Positions 22,701-34,300 of a DNA stretch of 64,000 bases are shown piece by piece. The stretch is taken from assembly GCA_037783545.1 (NCBI GenBank), contig JBBELK010000964.1, positions 248,001 through 312,000 on the forward strand, given 5' to 3'. A program made the position numbers and the translations under genes. The stretch comes from Henricia sp. BOLD:AAB3569. Taxonomy: Eukaryota > Echinodermata > Asteroidea > Spinulosida > Echinasteridae. Position 1 is the first letter of the stretch. The number at the start of each line of letters is the position of its first letter. The notes under the pieces were generated by a model. It did no database searches. It was not told where the DNA came from and saw only the letters and a program-made list of their open reading frames with translations.

Positions 22701-24590
22701 AGCATTGGAATGTGCAGATTTGATGGAAAAACACAATTTCTAGATTTTGTGAGGAAACACTTAGAAATTTTTGTATTTTTTTGGTATACATTGAAGAAAG
22801 ATTTTAAGGTAATTACCTCCTGGAATCAACAGATAATGTAATTTTAAGATATACTTCCCACTTGCACTTTTGTCGCAAATGTTGCTTTTCTGTAGAAAAA
22901 TCACATTTTCTCCTTCAAATATTGCCTTCAGTTAGTGCACAAGATAACCATTCACGCGCGCGCAGCGCCCTCTGTTGTCGCACTTACGCACAGACCGCTT
23001 GCCGCGTCATTTTGTGCATTACTTTATGCAGTAATTTTATCATTTATTTATCTCAGAAATGCAACATTTGTGACAGAAGTGCAAGTGGGAAGTATATCTT
23101 AGAGTTTAATGATCTGTTGATTCCAGGAGGTACATGTAATTTCCTTAAAATCTTTGTTCAATGTACCGGTATACGAAAAAAATACCGAAATTGTTCAGCC
23201 TGTTTTTATGTTTTGCACACAAGGTCTGATAAGCCATGATCAACTTCTCAATTCTTTCCGAAAAATTGTCATGATCAACGCAACTTTTCAATAAACCTTA
23301 TCGACGTTCTCAATGCATCATGGAATTGGAGGACAAAATTGCCCGGCTAATTGTGCATAAACCTATGAGGCGGACGCCAACTCGGCAACCTTTTTTACTA
23401 ATTTTCACAAAAACCAAAACGATTTCAAGAATCAACCTCTCACCACTTTTTCTTTGATACATATCAAACATACTGACAAACATGTCCCGAAACAGACATT
23501 TTGCAAATGCGAGAAATCATCAGGGATTCCCTTCGTAGTGGGAGGGTCTAAGACGAGTATACCGCGCTCGCAGCTCGGCATGCATGTGCAATGCAACTCG
23601 GCATGTGCAATGCATGTGCCGTATCAGCACGGCACTCGTTGGATTGAGTATGCTGCACTGCAAGTTCGACAGTCCGTGTATGCGGACTCCCCCGACACGA
23701 AGGGAATCCCCGATGATTTCCTCGCAATTGCAACATTTCTGTTTCGGGACATGTTTGTCAGTATGTTTAATATGTATCAAAGAAAAAGTGGGGGGGAGGT
23801 TGATTCTTGAACTTTTTTTGGTTTTCGTGAAAATGTTCAGTTCACTTTATTTCCATACTCAAGATGAATTACAATTTTACTAATAAAAAAAATAGGTAGT
23901 ATGGGGGGAGCTCACAAAAAGTAAAGCTTATCGAGTGTGAGCTTCCTCAGAATAAAATATTAAGTTATAAAGTTAACCAAATTAATTAATAATGCAAATA
24001 AAAGTAATATGAGCCAGACTATTATTATAAGTAAATAATATAATATAAAAAAAAATCAGAAGCGCAGCAATGGTCAGCATTAAAATGAAAAAAAGCAATT
24101 AAGTTGAGCTGTGAGTGAGTTCAACAAACAAAGCAACGAAGTGAGTTAAAGCCAGGTAAGTAAATTAACTTGCAAATAAGGCAAGTAGATTAGTTTATAG
24201 TTAACACAATGCAGAGCAGGGCAGGTAAAAAAATTAGTAAAAAGTTGCCGAGTTGGCGTCCGCCTCATTCATAGGTTTACACACACTGACTTAGCAAGGC
24301 AAGGCATTGACTGATTGAGAATGTCGATAAGGTTTATTCAACGTACCTAACACACAGCTCATGACCGTTTTGAACGTGCAGCTTTCCATAGCTCGCTCCA
24401 CCGTCAGTTCCTCCCTGGTTTTGGGAGCTTGTGGCAACCCAAACTGCCTCACTCCTTCGTAATGTCGCTTCTTGTTTGGCCCAAGAAGAGAATCCATCAT
24501 ATCCACGATGTTTACCGGAGTCAGTTCGGTGTTATCCGAAGTAGATTCTGAACTGGATTTGTTCATGTTGGCCGATGTGTAAGTCGCCAT
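16674..24590 (-). CDS. TIMM22: TIMM22, mitochondrial carrier translocase channel, complete
   Basis: Channel subunit of the TIM22 complex, which inserts multispanning carriers into the mitochondrial inner membrane. Exons 24590-24347, 22563-22379, 18080-18008 and 16756-16674 join in frame with GT/AG sites to 194 residues, the length of human TIMM22. Four hydrophobic segments lie at about 70-95, 120-143, 153-168 and 172-190. Diagnostic stretches are VLKDMGQRS, AKNFALIGAMFAGTECLIES, YRGQSDWKNS and GFAAFSAAIDHYFH. Cys71 and Cys139 probably match the disulfide pair described for Tim22. Introns hold a hAT-like MITE, a 1-kb TIR element, a foldback element and tRNA-like repeats. Confidence 0.96.
16848..17234. 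mobile_element. MITE, ends CCGTTCTC(A/T)CTAGAGAAATCGCTT
   Basis: About 40-bp inverted ends; inner fragments repeat the same words (AATGAAGATT, TTCACAT). It is in TIMM22 intron 3, 92 bp from exon 4. Confidence 0.75.
17822..17989. mobile_element. 163-bp MITE family, copy 2
   Basis: TA-flanked copy related to 63136-63298. Its right end lies 19 bp from the TIMM22 exon 3 donor, inside intron 3. Confidence 0.72.
18008..18080 (-). CDS. TIMM22: TIMM22 exon 3
   Basis: Acceptor TTTTACAG, donor GTAATC. It encodes YRGQSDWKNSPMAGCVTGGL then IGYR. Enters in phase 0, leaves in phase 1. Confidence 0.95.
18127..18300. mobile_element. Near-full-length palindromic MITE
   Basis: About 80-bp arms meet at GAGGCGAAGCCGAG; the arms contain AATGGGAGGAATATTTTCAT and its complement. 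It lies 46 bp upstream of TIMM22 exon 3 (intron 2), so a strong hairpin could form near the acceptor. Confidence 0.85.
18405..21132. mobile_element. Foldback (TU-like) element with ~1.1-kb inverted arms of tandem repeats
   Basis: The left arm has seven tandem units of about 130-164 bp, marked by GAGGAACAACTTGGGA at 18486, 18648, 18808, 18965, 19093, 19257 and 19396. The right arm (20165-21124) has the same units in reverse orientation. The tips match: AGGACCTGGCTTAGACATGT at 18413 and its complement ending at 21124. Inner arm parts also match (19536-19590 vs 20098-20160). The unique centre is about 0.5 kb. It resembles Drosophila FB and sea urchin TU elements in design. Whole element lies in TIMM22 intron 2. 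Confidence 0.82.
21425..21665 (-). repeat. Three tandem tRNA-like units, 81-88 bp
   Basis: Each unit on the minus strand has a D-arm-like GCTCAGCTGGTAGAGCAT or a degenerate form, then CTGCCTGGTG. Anchors lie at 21451, 21532 and 21620. The first unit also has a B-box-like GGGTTTGATTTC. The middle unit is the most decayed. Confidence 0.65.
21999..22096 (+). repeat. G-rich low-complexity tract
   Basis: About 90% G with many runs of 6-10 G separated by T or A; potential G-quadruplex on the plus strand, which is the non-transcribed strand of TIMM22. Base calls here may be unreliable. Confidence 0.85.
22379..22563 (-). CDS. TIMM22: TIMM22 exon 2
   Basis: Acceptor ATTTGCAG, donor GTAAGT. It encodes residues 82 (part) to 143, with FALGAVIGLFAASVDPIDPD and NFALIGAMFAGTECLIES. 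Confidence 0.96.
22772..23186. mobile_element. hAT-like MITE, copy 3
   Basis: Flanks GAAATTTT (22764-22771) and GAAATTGT (23187-23194) form a near-perfect 8-bp duplication. It interrupts another dispersed repeat, uninterrupted at 47463-47630 (CACTTAGAAATTTACAAACC). In TIMM22 intron 1. Confidence 0.82.
23290..24338. mobile_element. 1.05-kb TIR element next to the TIMM22 exon 1 donor
   Basis: About 115-bp inverted arms start AATAAACCTTATCGAC and include GAGGCGGACGCCAACTCGGC. Arms are 23290-23405 and 24225-24338. The right tip is only 8 nt inside intron 1. A second element is nested at 23401-23834. Confidence 0.8.
23401..23834. mobile_element. Nested 434-bp MITE
   Basis: Inverted ends ATTTTCAC(A/G)AAAACCAAAA and about 100 bp of further arm similarity (CACTTTTTCTTTGATACATA, ACAAACATGTCCCGAAACAG). 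Confidence 0.8.
24347..24590 (-). CDS. TIMM22: TIMM22 exon 1
   Basis: ATG at 24590 in context AAGATGGCG. It encodes 81 residues plus one base; donor GTACGT. The Ser/Thr-rich N-terminus is followed by REELTVERAMESCTFKTVMS and the first helix. Confidence 0.95.
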
Positions 24591-25309
24591 CTTGAATTAC
24601 ACACTGTGGCGCTGGCCGTGGGGGGCGCTATACTGATTTGATGGGTTGTCTAAATCCCCGCATGCGCGTGCACGGAGGCTTATTTTACACAAAAACCGGG
24701 CTTAAAATGTCCCCTAATATTTTTAAGGAAAAAACAAAAATCACGAGGGAAAAAAAACAAGGTATGAAATTATAATTCACACGGAGGAATACGCGAAAAG
24801 GATCGCAAACGCACATGCGATACATATATTCAAAAATTAAAACGGTAGCCTGCAAATCGTGTGGCCCTCAACTTTCAAGACAGTTTACAAGAAATACTTC
24901 AAAAGTTTTATTCGCAATTTTCCTCATTTGCAAAAATTGGGTTGCCATATCGTTGTAAAAGTATAAACAATTAGTAAACATTCACTGAAATTTACACCAC
25001 CTGAATTTTCAATAGTTTTAGAGAAAAATGCGATTTCGTCGAAGCTCTAATTTGTCGATTTCTTCCTCCATGATCAGACGACTAGAACATGTCATCCTAA
25101 GATCTCAGGGAATTTGCTGAGCGACGGGACGCACGAGTACGAGTAGGGGAGTGCGTTAAAGGATGGAACAGGCAGCCCCTGGCTTAACATTTCTTTTAAA
25201 ATTTGCTAAATAAAATGGCAATAGATTATTTTCCCACTCGTTTCCACAGAACATCATGGCACCCAATAAAAATGTCTGGATATTTTTAAGTCGTACTGAT
25301 TGAGTCGAT

Positions 25310-28300
25310 TCCGTGTTTCCTACGCCACGCGACGCACAAGTCGCCACCGGTTAATTTTCAACGGGATTGTGCGCGCTCCCAACCTTCAGAGGAAAACAAC
25401 CTTCTGGGGACATTTTGTATCCCAGTAACACAACACGTTCACCCGTAGCCAAGTCACACAAAAAAACAGCCGTTTTCATGTTTTTCCAATCCACAGGCGC
25501 GATACACACCTTCACTGTTGTTGCATGTTTGTGCGCAAAAAGCGCGCTCCTAAATAGGTGAATAGAAACAACGTTATTAGGACATTTTGTACCCAAAAAA
25601 CACACACACTTCACACATTGCCGAGTCACACAAAAATACAGTCGTTTTCGTGTTTCCCACAGGCGAGACACACACCACCACTGTCGTAGTTTGTGCGCAA
25701 AAACCGCGCTCCTAAATAGGCTGAAAGAAACAGCCTCGTGGGGATCATTTGAAAATCGACATTTGTGCACATTAATATTATACACAGCGCTCCACCAAAA
25801 CACCACATTTTGGGGTTTTTGGGCGCCGGGACACGAAATTCTGTACCGCACAATATCTATGGGTTGGTGTTTCCTGCGTGAAATGGGTGCAAACCGGCCT
25901 TACGGGGACCATTTGTTGCTGTGGCATTTGTACACAAACTAATACGAAAACATAGTGCATATGATTACACGATTTCGTGTTTCTCCAGTGTGGGACACAT
26001 TTTGCAATTTAGCGGTTTTTGCCATGGACACATTGGGAGTGCAAACATTGAAGATACTGCGTAAGCGTTCCAAGTCTCATTTTCAGGACGGGATTGTCCA
26101 TTTTTAGGACCGACTCAGGGGATTAGTCCTTTTGTGTGAATATTTTATATGCGGGGACTACATGTATTAAAAAAAACCCGATACCGAATCGATGCATTTT
26201 TGTGTTCCTATAGGCGTGATTACACACTGCCACTGTGGCACGCTTTGTGCTCGCAAGCCAGCGCCTAAACAGGCGATCAGAAAAACAACCTTCCGCGAAC
26301 CTTTTACAAATCGACATTTGTGCACACAATACTCCACCAAAACGACCGATTTTGCGTTCTTTAGTGCGACAGACACTGAAACTCTGAAACTGCACAATTT
26401 CTATGGGTGGGTTGTTTCTATCGTAAGATGGGCGCAAACCAGCTATACGGGGACCATTTGTTGCTGTAACGTCTGTACACAAGCCAATACAAAAACATAG
26501 CACATGAAATTACACGATTTCGTGTTTCTGTGGTGTGCGACACACAACATTTTGCAGTGCACATTCCGTATGAGCAAAATGTTTCGTACGTTACAGCGCC
26601 TCAAACCGCTCTTATGGAGACTTTTACTTGCCGAAGCATGTGCGCGCAACCAATGCGAAAACAATGCACACAGAATGAGGCGATTTGGCGTTTTCCGCCA
26701 TGGGACACCATAGAGCTGATGGGCCGCGCGCGAAGCACGTGTGTTTTCGTAAAATGTGTGAAGTACAAAATAGTATTTTTGTTACATTTATTCCAAATAA
26801 TTTTATTTATATTATACGAATTACTAATTTGTTACGACGAATTAGTTATTAATTCGCATTAATTCTTAATTCGTAATTACAAATTACTTATTTCATACAA
26901 ATAATTTGTAATTATGGGTTATTTAATTCGTAATTACGGATAATTTCATTGTTATTTACAGAATTGAGGAATTTCAAATTGTCATCTAAAACTCGGGTCT
27001 CACTGCTTTCTTTTTGAACAAATTTGCAAATGAACAAAACACGTGACGTAATACAAGAAACGATGCTGCCAGTGTCAATTTGAAATTTGTCAATTATTCA
27101 TTCTTAGGAAAATATGAATCCGTAATTCGGACTATTTTATTTCGTTACTTCAAATAAGTAATTTGTTATTAGGGATTTATTGTTTCGTATTAATTCTTTA
27201 TTACATGTACAAACTAGTGTAATGCGCAGTTAGGAATTATTTTAAGATATGGAGTATGTGAAGTAATTCGTAATACAATTAAATGCAAGTATTATTATGC
27301 AACTAAAAGATTTTACGAATAGACTTTTGTAGTTTTTGGTACACTGTGGTCCCGTTTTTATACAAAATGTTATCATGTCGTTTACCTGTTTCCCATTCCA
27401 CGCGAGACATTAATCGCAACCGGTTCATTTTATACGGGATTGTGCGCGCTCCCAACCTTCAGAGGAAATACCTTCTGGGGACATTTTGTATCCCAGTAAC
27501 AAACACAACACGACCCGTAGCCAAGTCACACAAAGAAACAGCCGTTTTTATGTTTTTCCTAATCCACAGGCGCGATACACACACTCCACTGTTGTTGCAT
27601 GTTTTGTGCGCTAAAAGCGCGCTCCTAGTTAGGCGAATAGAAACAACGTTATGAGGACATTTTGTACCCAAATAACACACACACTTCACACATTGCCGAG
27701 TCACACAAAAACATACATTTTCGTGTTTCATATTTGTGCGCAAAACCGCTCTCCTAAATAGGCTAAAAGAAACAGCCTTGTGTGGATCATTTCCAAATCG
27801 ACATTTGTGCACATTAATATTATACACAGCGCTTCACCAAAACACAACATTTTGGGGTTTTTGGGTGGCGGGACACGAAATTCTGTACCGCACAATATCT
27901 ATGGGTTGGTGTTTCCTGCGTGAAATGGGTGCAAACCGGCCTCACGGGGACCATTTGTTGCTGTGGCATTCGTACACAAACCAATACGAAAACATAGCGC
28001 ATATAATTACACGATTTCGTGTTTCTCCAGTGCAGTGTGGGACACAGTTTGCAGCGCACGTTACGTGTGGGCAATTTAGCGGTTTTAGATACTACGTAAG
28101 CGTTCCAAGTCTCATTTTCAAGACGGGATTGTCCATTTTTAGGACCGACTCAGGGTTCCTATAGGCGTGATACACACCCTGTGGCACGCTTTGTGCGCTA
28201 AAACAGGCGATGAGAAAACAACCTTCCGCGAACCTTTTACAAATCGACATTTGTGCACAGTGATACTACACACAATACTCCACCAAAACGACCGATTTTG

Positions 28301-31300
28301 CGTTATTTAGTGTGACAGACACTGAAACTCTGAAACTGCACAATTTCTATGGGTGGGGTTGTTTCTATCGTGGGTTGTTTCTATACGGGGACCATTTGTT
28401 GCTGTAGCGTCTGTACACAAGCCAATACAAAAACATAGCACATGAAATTACACGATTTCGTGTTTCTGTGGTGCAGACACACAACAGTTTGTAGTGCACA
28501 TTCCGTATGAGCAAATGTTTCGTACGTTACAGCGCCTAAAACGGCTCTTATGGAGACTTTTACTTGCCGAATAGCGAAGCATGTGCCAAAACAATGCACA
28601 CAGAATGAGGCAATTTGGCGTTTTCCGCCATGGGACACCATGGGGCTGATTAGAGCAGGCCGCGCGCGCGCGCGGCACGTGTGTTTTCGTAAAATGTGTG
28701 AAGTACAAAATAGTATTTTGTTACATGTATTACAAATTCTTTTATTTATATTATACGAATTACTAATTTGTTACGACGAATTAATTATTAATTCGTAATT
28801 ACAAATTACTTTTTTTATACAAATAATTTGTAATTATGGGTTATTTAATTCGTAATTAGGCCCTACGGATAATTTCATTCGTTATTTACAGAATTGAGGA
28901 ATTTAAAATTGTCATCGAAAACTCGGGTCTCAGTGAAAATGAAAAAAACACGTGACGTAATACAAGAAACGAGGCTGCCAGTGTCAATTTGAATATTATC
29001 AATTATTCATTCTTAGGAAAATATGAATCCGTAATTCGGACTATTTTAATTCGTTACTTCAAATAAGTAATTTGTTATTAGGGATTTATTGTTTCGTATT
29101 AATTATTTATTACATGTACAAACTAGTGTAATGCGCAGTTAGGAATTATTTTAAGAGATGGAGTATGTGAACTAATTCGTAATAAAATTAAATGCATGTA
29201 TTATTATGCAATTATACTGTGGTCACGTTTTTATACCAAATGTTATCATGTCGTTTACCTGTTTCCCATTCCACGCGACACACAAGTCGCCACCAGTTCA
29301 TTTTCTACGGGATCGATTGTGCGCGCTCCCAACCTTCAGAATAAAACAACCTTATGGGAACATTTTGTATTCCAGTAACACAACACGTTGACCCGTACCC
29401 AAGTCACACAAAAAACAGCCGTTTTCATGTTTTTCCTAATCCACAGGCGCGATACACACCTCCACTGTTGTTGTTGCATGTTTTTTTGTGCGAAAAACCG
29501 CGCTCCTAAATAGGCGAATAGAAACAACGTTATGAGGACATTTTGTACCCAAAATAACACACACTTCACACATTGCCGAGTTACACAAAAAAACAGTCGT
29601 TTTCGTGTTTCCCACAGGCGCGACACACACCAGAAAACCGCTCTCCTAAATAGGCTAAAAGAAACAGTCTCGTGGGGATAATTTCCAAATCTACATTTGT
29701 GCACATTCATATTGTACACAGCGCTCCACCAAAACACCACATTTTGGGGTTTTTGGGCGGCGGGACACGAAATTCTGAACCGCACAATCTCTATGGGTTG
29801 GTGCTTCCTGCGTAAAATGGGTGCGAACCGGCCTTATGAGGACGATTTGTTGCTGTGGCATTTGTACACAAACCAATACGAAAACATAGCGCATATGATT
29901 ACACGATTTCGTGTTTTTCTAGTGTGGGACACACAGTTTGCAGTGCTCGTATGGGCAAAGGTTTCGGACGTTTAAAGGAACACGTTGCCTTCGGGTTGCG
30001 CTTTATTGGGCGTTTTTGGGCTATTACAAGCGTTTGAAGTATAATGAGCACGATCTGAAAGATGTTTAAAAAGTAGAATATAATGATCCACACAAACGTG
30101 CCTTAGAAATGCTTCAATTTTGCGTAATTTCTCGAAGCAGCACGCTCCGCCATTTATGGGAGTCAAAATCTTGACTCCCATAAATGGCGGAGAAATTATA
30201 TTAGTCTTATTTCCAGCCTGGAGAAAGAAATTATTTTTCCTTCCTCCGTTGCGTGTGATGTGCCTGTTTTTTAAATTCGTGTCTACAATAACCATTGGGT
30301 ATAAATCATCCAAGTCCTTTCTATCGGTTTGTCCCATGACAATATTCTTACCCTGATTGGCGAGGTTTTCGTATTTTCTTTTTTGACGCGTCTGCTGTGT
30401 TCTCTTGACGATCCATTTTTTGACAGCCAGTGGATGTGTGTGTTTACATTTCACACATGTCTCGGGAGGCGGAGAATGGTATGGTACCTTGCGATCATCT
30501 GATAGGTTTACCTGACCACTGGCTACGGCGCCAGCCTAACTCCTGTTCGTCGCTGCATTTTGCCCACTACCCGGACGATCGTATTGACGGCTTGAAATAC
30601 GTATACATTTCGCGGGACATGTAGTGGGGGTCAGAGGTCAGTGTTTGTTTTTTTTAATTACCATTCACTAATTATAACACATTAAATGTGTTTTATTGCA
30701 AGAACAACTCTTAATAAGTATAAGGAACACCCTCAAACGTGAGATTTCGTGAAATCTGAAGGCAACGTGTTCCTTTAATACAGTGCCTAAAACCAACCTT
30801 AGGGGAGGGAACCTTTAGGCCTAACTTGCCGAGGCGTGTACGTACGTACGCGCAACAATTGCGAAAATAAGGCACAGAGGCAATTGAGCGGTTTTTGCCA
30901 TGGTATACCATGGAGTGCAAACATTGACTGCACAATTTCTATGGGTGGGTTGTTTCTATCGCAAGATGGGCGCACACCAGCTATACGGGGACCATTTGTT
31001 GCTGTAGCGTCTCTACACAAGCCAATACAAAAACATAGCACATGGAATTACACGATTTCGTGTTTCTGTGGTGTGCGACACACAACATTTTGTAGTGCAC
31101 ATTCCGTATGAGCAAATGTTTCGTACGTTACAGCGCCTAAAACCGCTCTTATGGAGACTTTTATTTGCCGAAGCATGCGCGCAACCAATGCGAAAACAAT
31201 GCACACAGAATGAGACGATTTGGCGTTTTCCGCCATGGGACACCATGGAGCTGATTAGAGCAGCACCATGGGCCGCGCGCGAGGCACGTGTGTTTTCGTA

Positions 31301-34300
31301 AAATGTGTAAAGTACAAAATAGTATTTTTGTTACATTTATTCCAAATAATTTTATTTATATTATACGAATTACTAATTTGTTACGACGAATTAATTATTA
31401 ATTCGCATTAATTCTTAATTCGTAATTACAATACTTATTTAATACAAATAATTTGTAATTATGGGTTATTTAATTCGTAATTACGGATAATTTTATTCGT
31501 TATTTACAGAATTGAGGAATTTCAAATTGTCATCGAAAACTCGGGTCTCAGTGCTTTCTTTTTGAAAATGAAAAAAACACGTGACGTAATACAAGAAACG
31601 AGGCCGCCAGTGTCAATTTGAAAATTATCAATTATTCATTCTTAGGAAAATGTGAATCCGTAATTCGGACTATTTTAATTCGTTACTTCAAATAAGTAAT
31701 TTGTTATTAGGGATTTATTGTTTCGTATTAATTATTTATTACATGTACAAACTAGTGTAATGCGCAGTTAGGAATTATTTTAAGAGATGGAGTATGTGAA
31801 CTAATTCGTAATAAAATTAAATGCATGTATTATTAGGCCTATGCAATTAAAAGATTTTACGACTAGGATTTTGTAGTTTTTGGTACACTGTGGTCACGTT
31901 TTTATACCAAATGTTATTATGTCGTTTACCTGTTTCCCATTCCACGTGACACACAAGTCGCCACCAGTTCATTTTCTACGGGATCGATTGTGCGCGCTCC
32001 CAACCTTCAGAGGAAAACAACCTTCTGGGGACATTTTGTATTCCAGTAACACAACACGTTGACCCGTACCCAAGTCACACAAAAAACAGCAATTTTCATG
32101 TTTTTCCTAATCCACAGGCGCGATCCACTGTTGTTGTTGCATGTTTTTTGTGCGCAAAAACCGCGCTCCTAAATAGGCGAAAAGAAACAACGTTGTGAGG
32201 ACATTTTGTACCCAAATAACACACACACTTCACACATTGCCGAGTTACTAAAAAAAACAGTCGTTTTCTTGTTTCCCACAGGCGCGACACACACCACCAC
32301 TGTCGTAGTTTTGTGCGCAAAACCGCTCTCCTAAATAGGCTAAAAGAAACAGCCTCGTGGGGATCATTTCCAAATCGACATTTGTGCACATTAATATTAT
32401 ACACAGCGCTCCACCAAAACACCACATTTTGGGGTTTTTGGGCGCCGGGACACGAAATTCTGAACCGCACATAGGTTGGTGCTTCTGCGTAAAATGGGTG
32501 CTAACCGGCCTTACGGGGACCATTTGTTGCTGTGGCAATTTGTACACAAACCAATACGAAAACATAGTGCATATGATTACACGATTTCGTGTTTCTCCAG
32601 TGTGGGACACATTTTGCAATTTAGCGGTTTTTGCCATGGACACATTGGGAGTGCAAACATTGAAGATACTACGTAAGCGTTCCAAGTCTCATTTTCAGGA
32701 CGGGATTGTCCATTTTTAGGACCGACTCAGGGGACACGATTAGTCCTTTTGTGTGAATATTTTATATGCGGGGACTACATGTATTTAAAAAAAACCGATA
32801 CCGAATCGATGCATTTTTGTGTTCCTATAGGCGTGATTACACACTGCCACTGTGGCACGCTTTGTGCACAGAAAAACAACCTTCCGCGAACCTTTTACAA
32901 ATCGACATTTGTGCACAGTGATACTACACACAATACTCCACCAAAACGACCGATTTTGCGTTCTTTAGTTTGACAGACACTGAAACTCTGAAACTGCACA
33001 ATTTCTATGGGTGAGTTGTTTCTATCGTAAGATGGGCGCAAACCAGCTATACGGGGACCATTTGTTGCTGTAGCGTCTGTACACAAGCCAATACGAAAAC
33101 ATAGCACATGGAATTACACGATTTCGTGTTTCTGTGGTGTGCGACACACAACATTTTGTAGTGCACATTCCGTATGAGCAAATGTTTCGTACGTTACAGC
33201 GCCTAAAACCGCTCTTATGGAGACTTTTACTTGCCGAAGCATGTGCGCGCAACCAATGCGAAAACAATGCACACAGAATGAGGCGATTTGGCGTTTTCCG
33301 CCATGGGACACCATGGAGCTGATTAGAGCAGCACCATGGGCCGCGCGCGAGGCACGTGTGTTTTCGTAAAATGTGTAAAGTACAAAATAGTATTTTTGTT
33401 ACATTTATTCCAAATAATTTTATTTATATTATACGAATTACTAATTTGTTACGACGAATTAATTATTAATTCGCATTAATTCTTAATTCGTAATTACAAT
33501 ACTTATTTAATACAAATAATTTGTAATTATGGGTTATTTAATTCGTAATTGAGGATAATTTAATTCGTTATTTACAGAATTGAGGCATTTCAAATTGTCA
33601 TCAAAAACTGGGATCTCAGTGCTTTCTTTTTAAAAAAAAATTGCAAAAAAACACGTGACGTAATACAAGAAACGAGGCTGCCAGTGCAGTGTCAATTTGA
33701 AATTTGTCAATTATTCATTCTTAGGAAAATATGAATGCGTAATTCGGAATATTTTATTTCGTTACTTCAAATAAGTAATTTGTTATTAGGTATTTATTGA
33801 TTCGTATACTACATGTACAAACTAGTGTAATGCGCAATTAGGAATTATTTTAAGAGATGGAGTATGTGAACTAATTCGTAATAAAATTAAATGCATGTAT
33901 TATTATGCAATTAAAATATTTTACGACTAGGATTTTGTAGTTTTTGGTACACTGTGGTCACGTTTTTATACCAAATGTTATCATGTCGTTTACCTGTTTC
34001 CCATTCCACGCGAGACATTAAGTCGCAACTGGTTAATTTTCTACGGGATCGCGCTCCCAACCTTCAGAGGAAAACAACCTTCTGGGGACATTTTGTATCC
34101 CAGTAACACAACACGTTGACCCGTAGCCAAGTCACACAAAGAAACAGCAGTTTTTATGTTTTTCCTAATCCACAAGCGCGATACACACCTCCACTGTTGT
34201 TGCATGTTTTGTGCGCAAAAAGCGCGCTCCTAAATAGGTGAATAGAAACAACGTTATGAGGACATTTTGTACCCAAATAACAAACACACTTCACACATTG

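Noticed and set aside
22862-23239. 125-codon plus-strand ORF
   Set aside because: Lies in hAT-like MITE copy 3; the same frame appears in the other two MITE copies.
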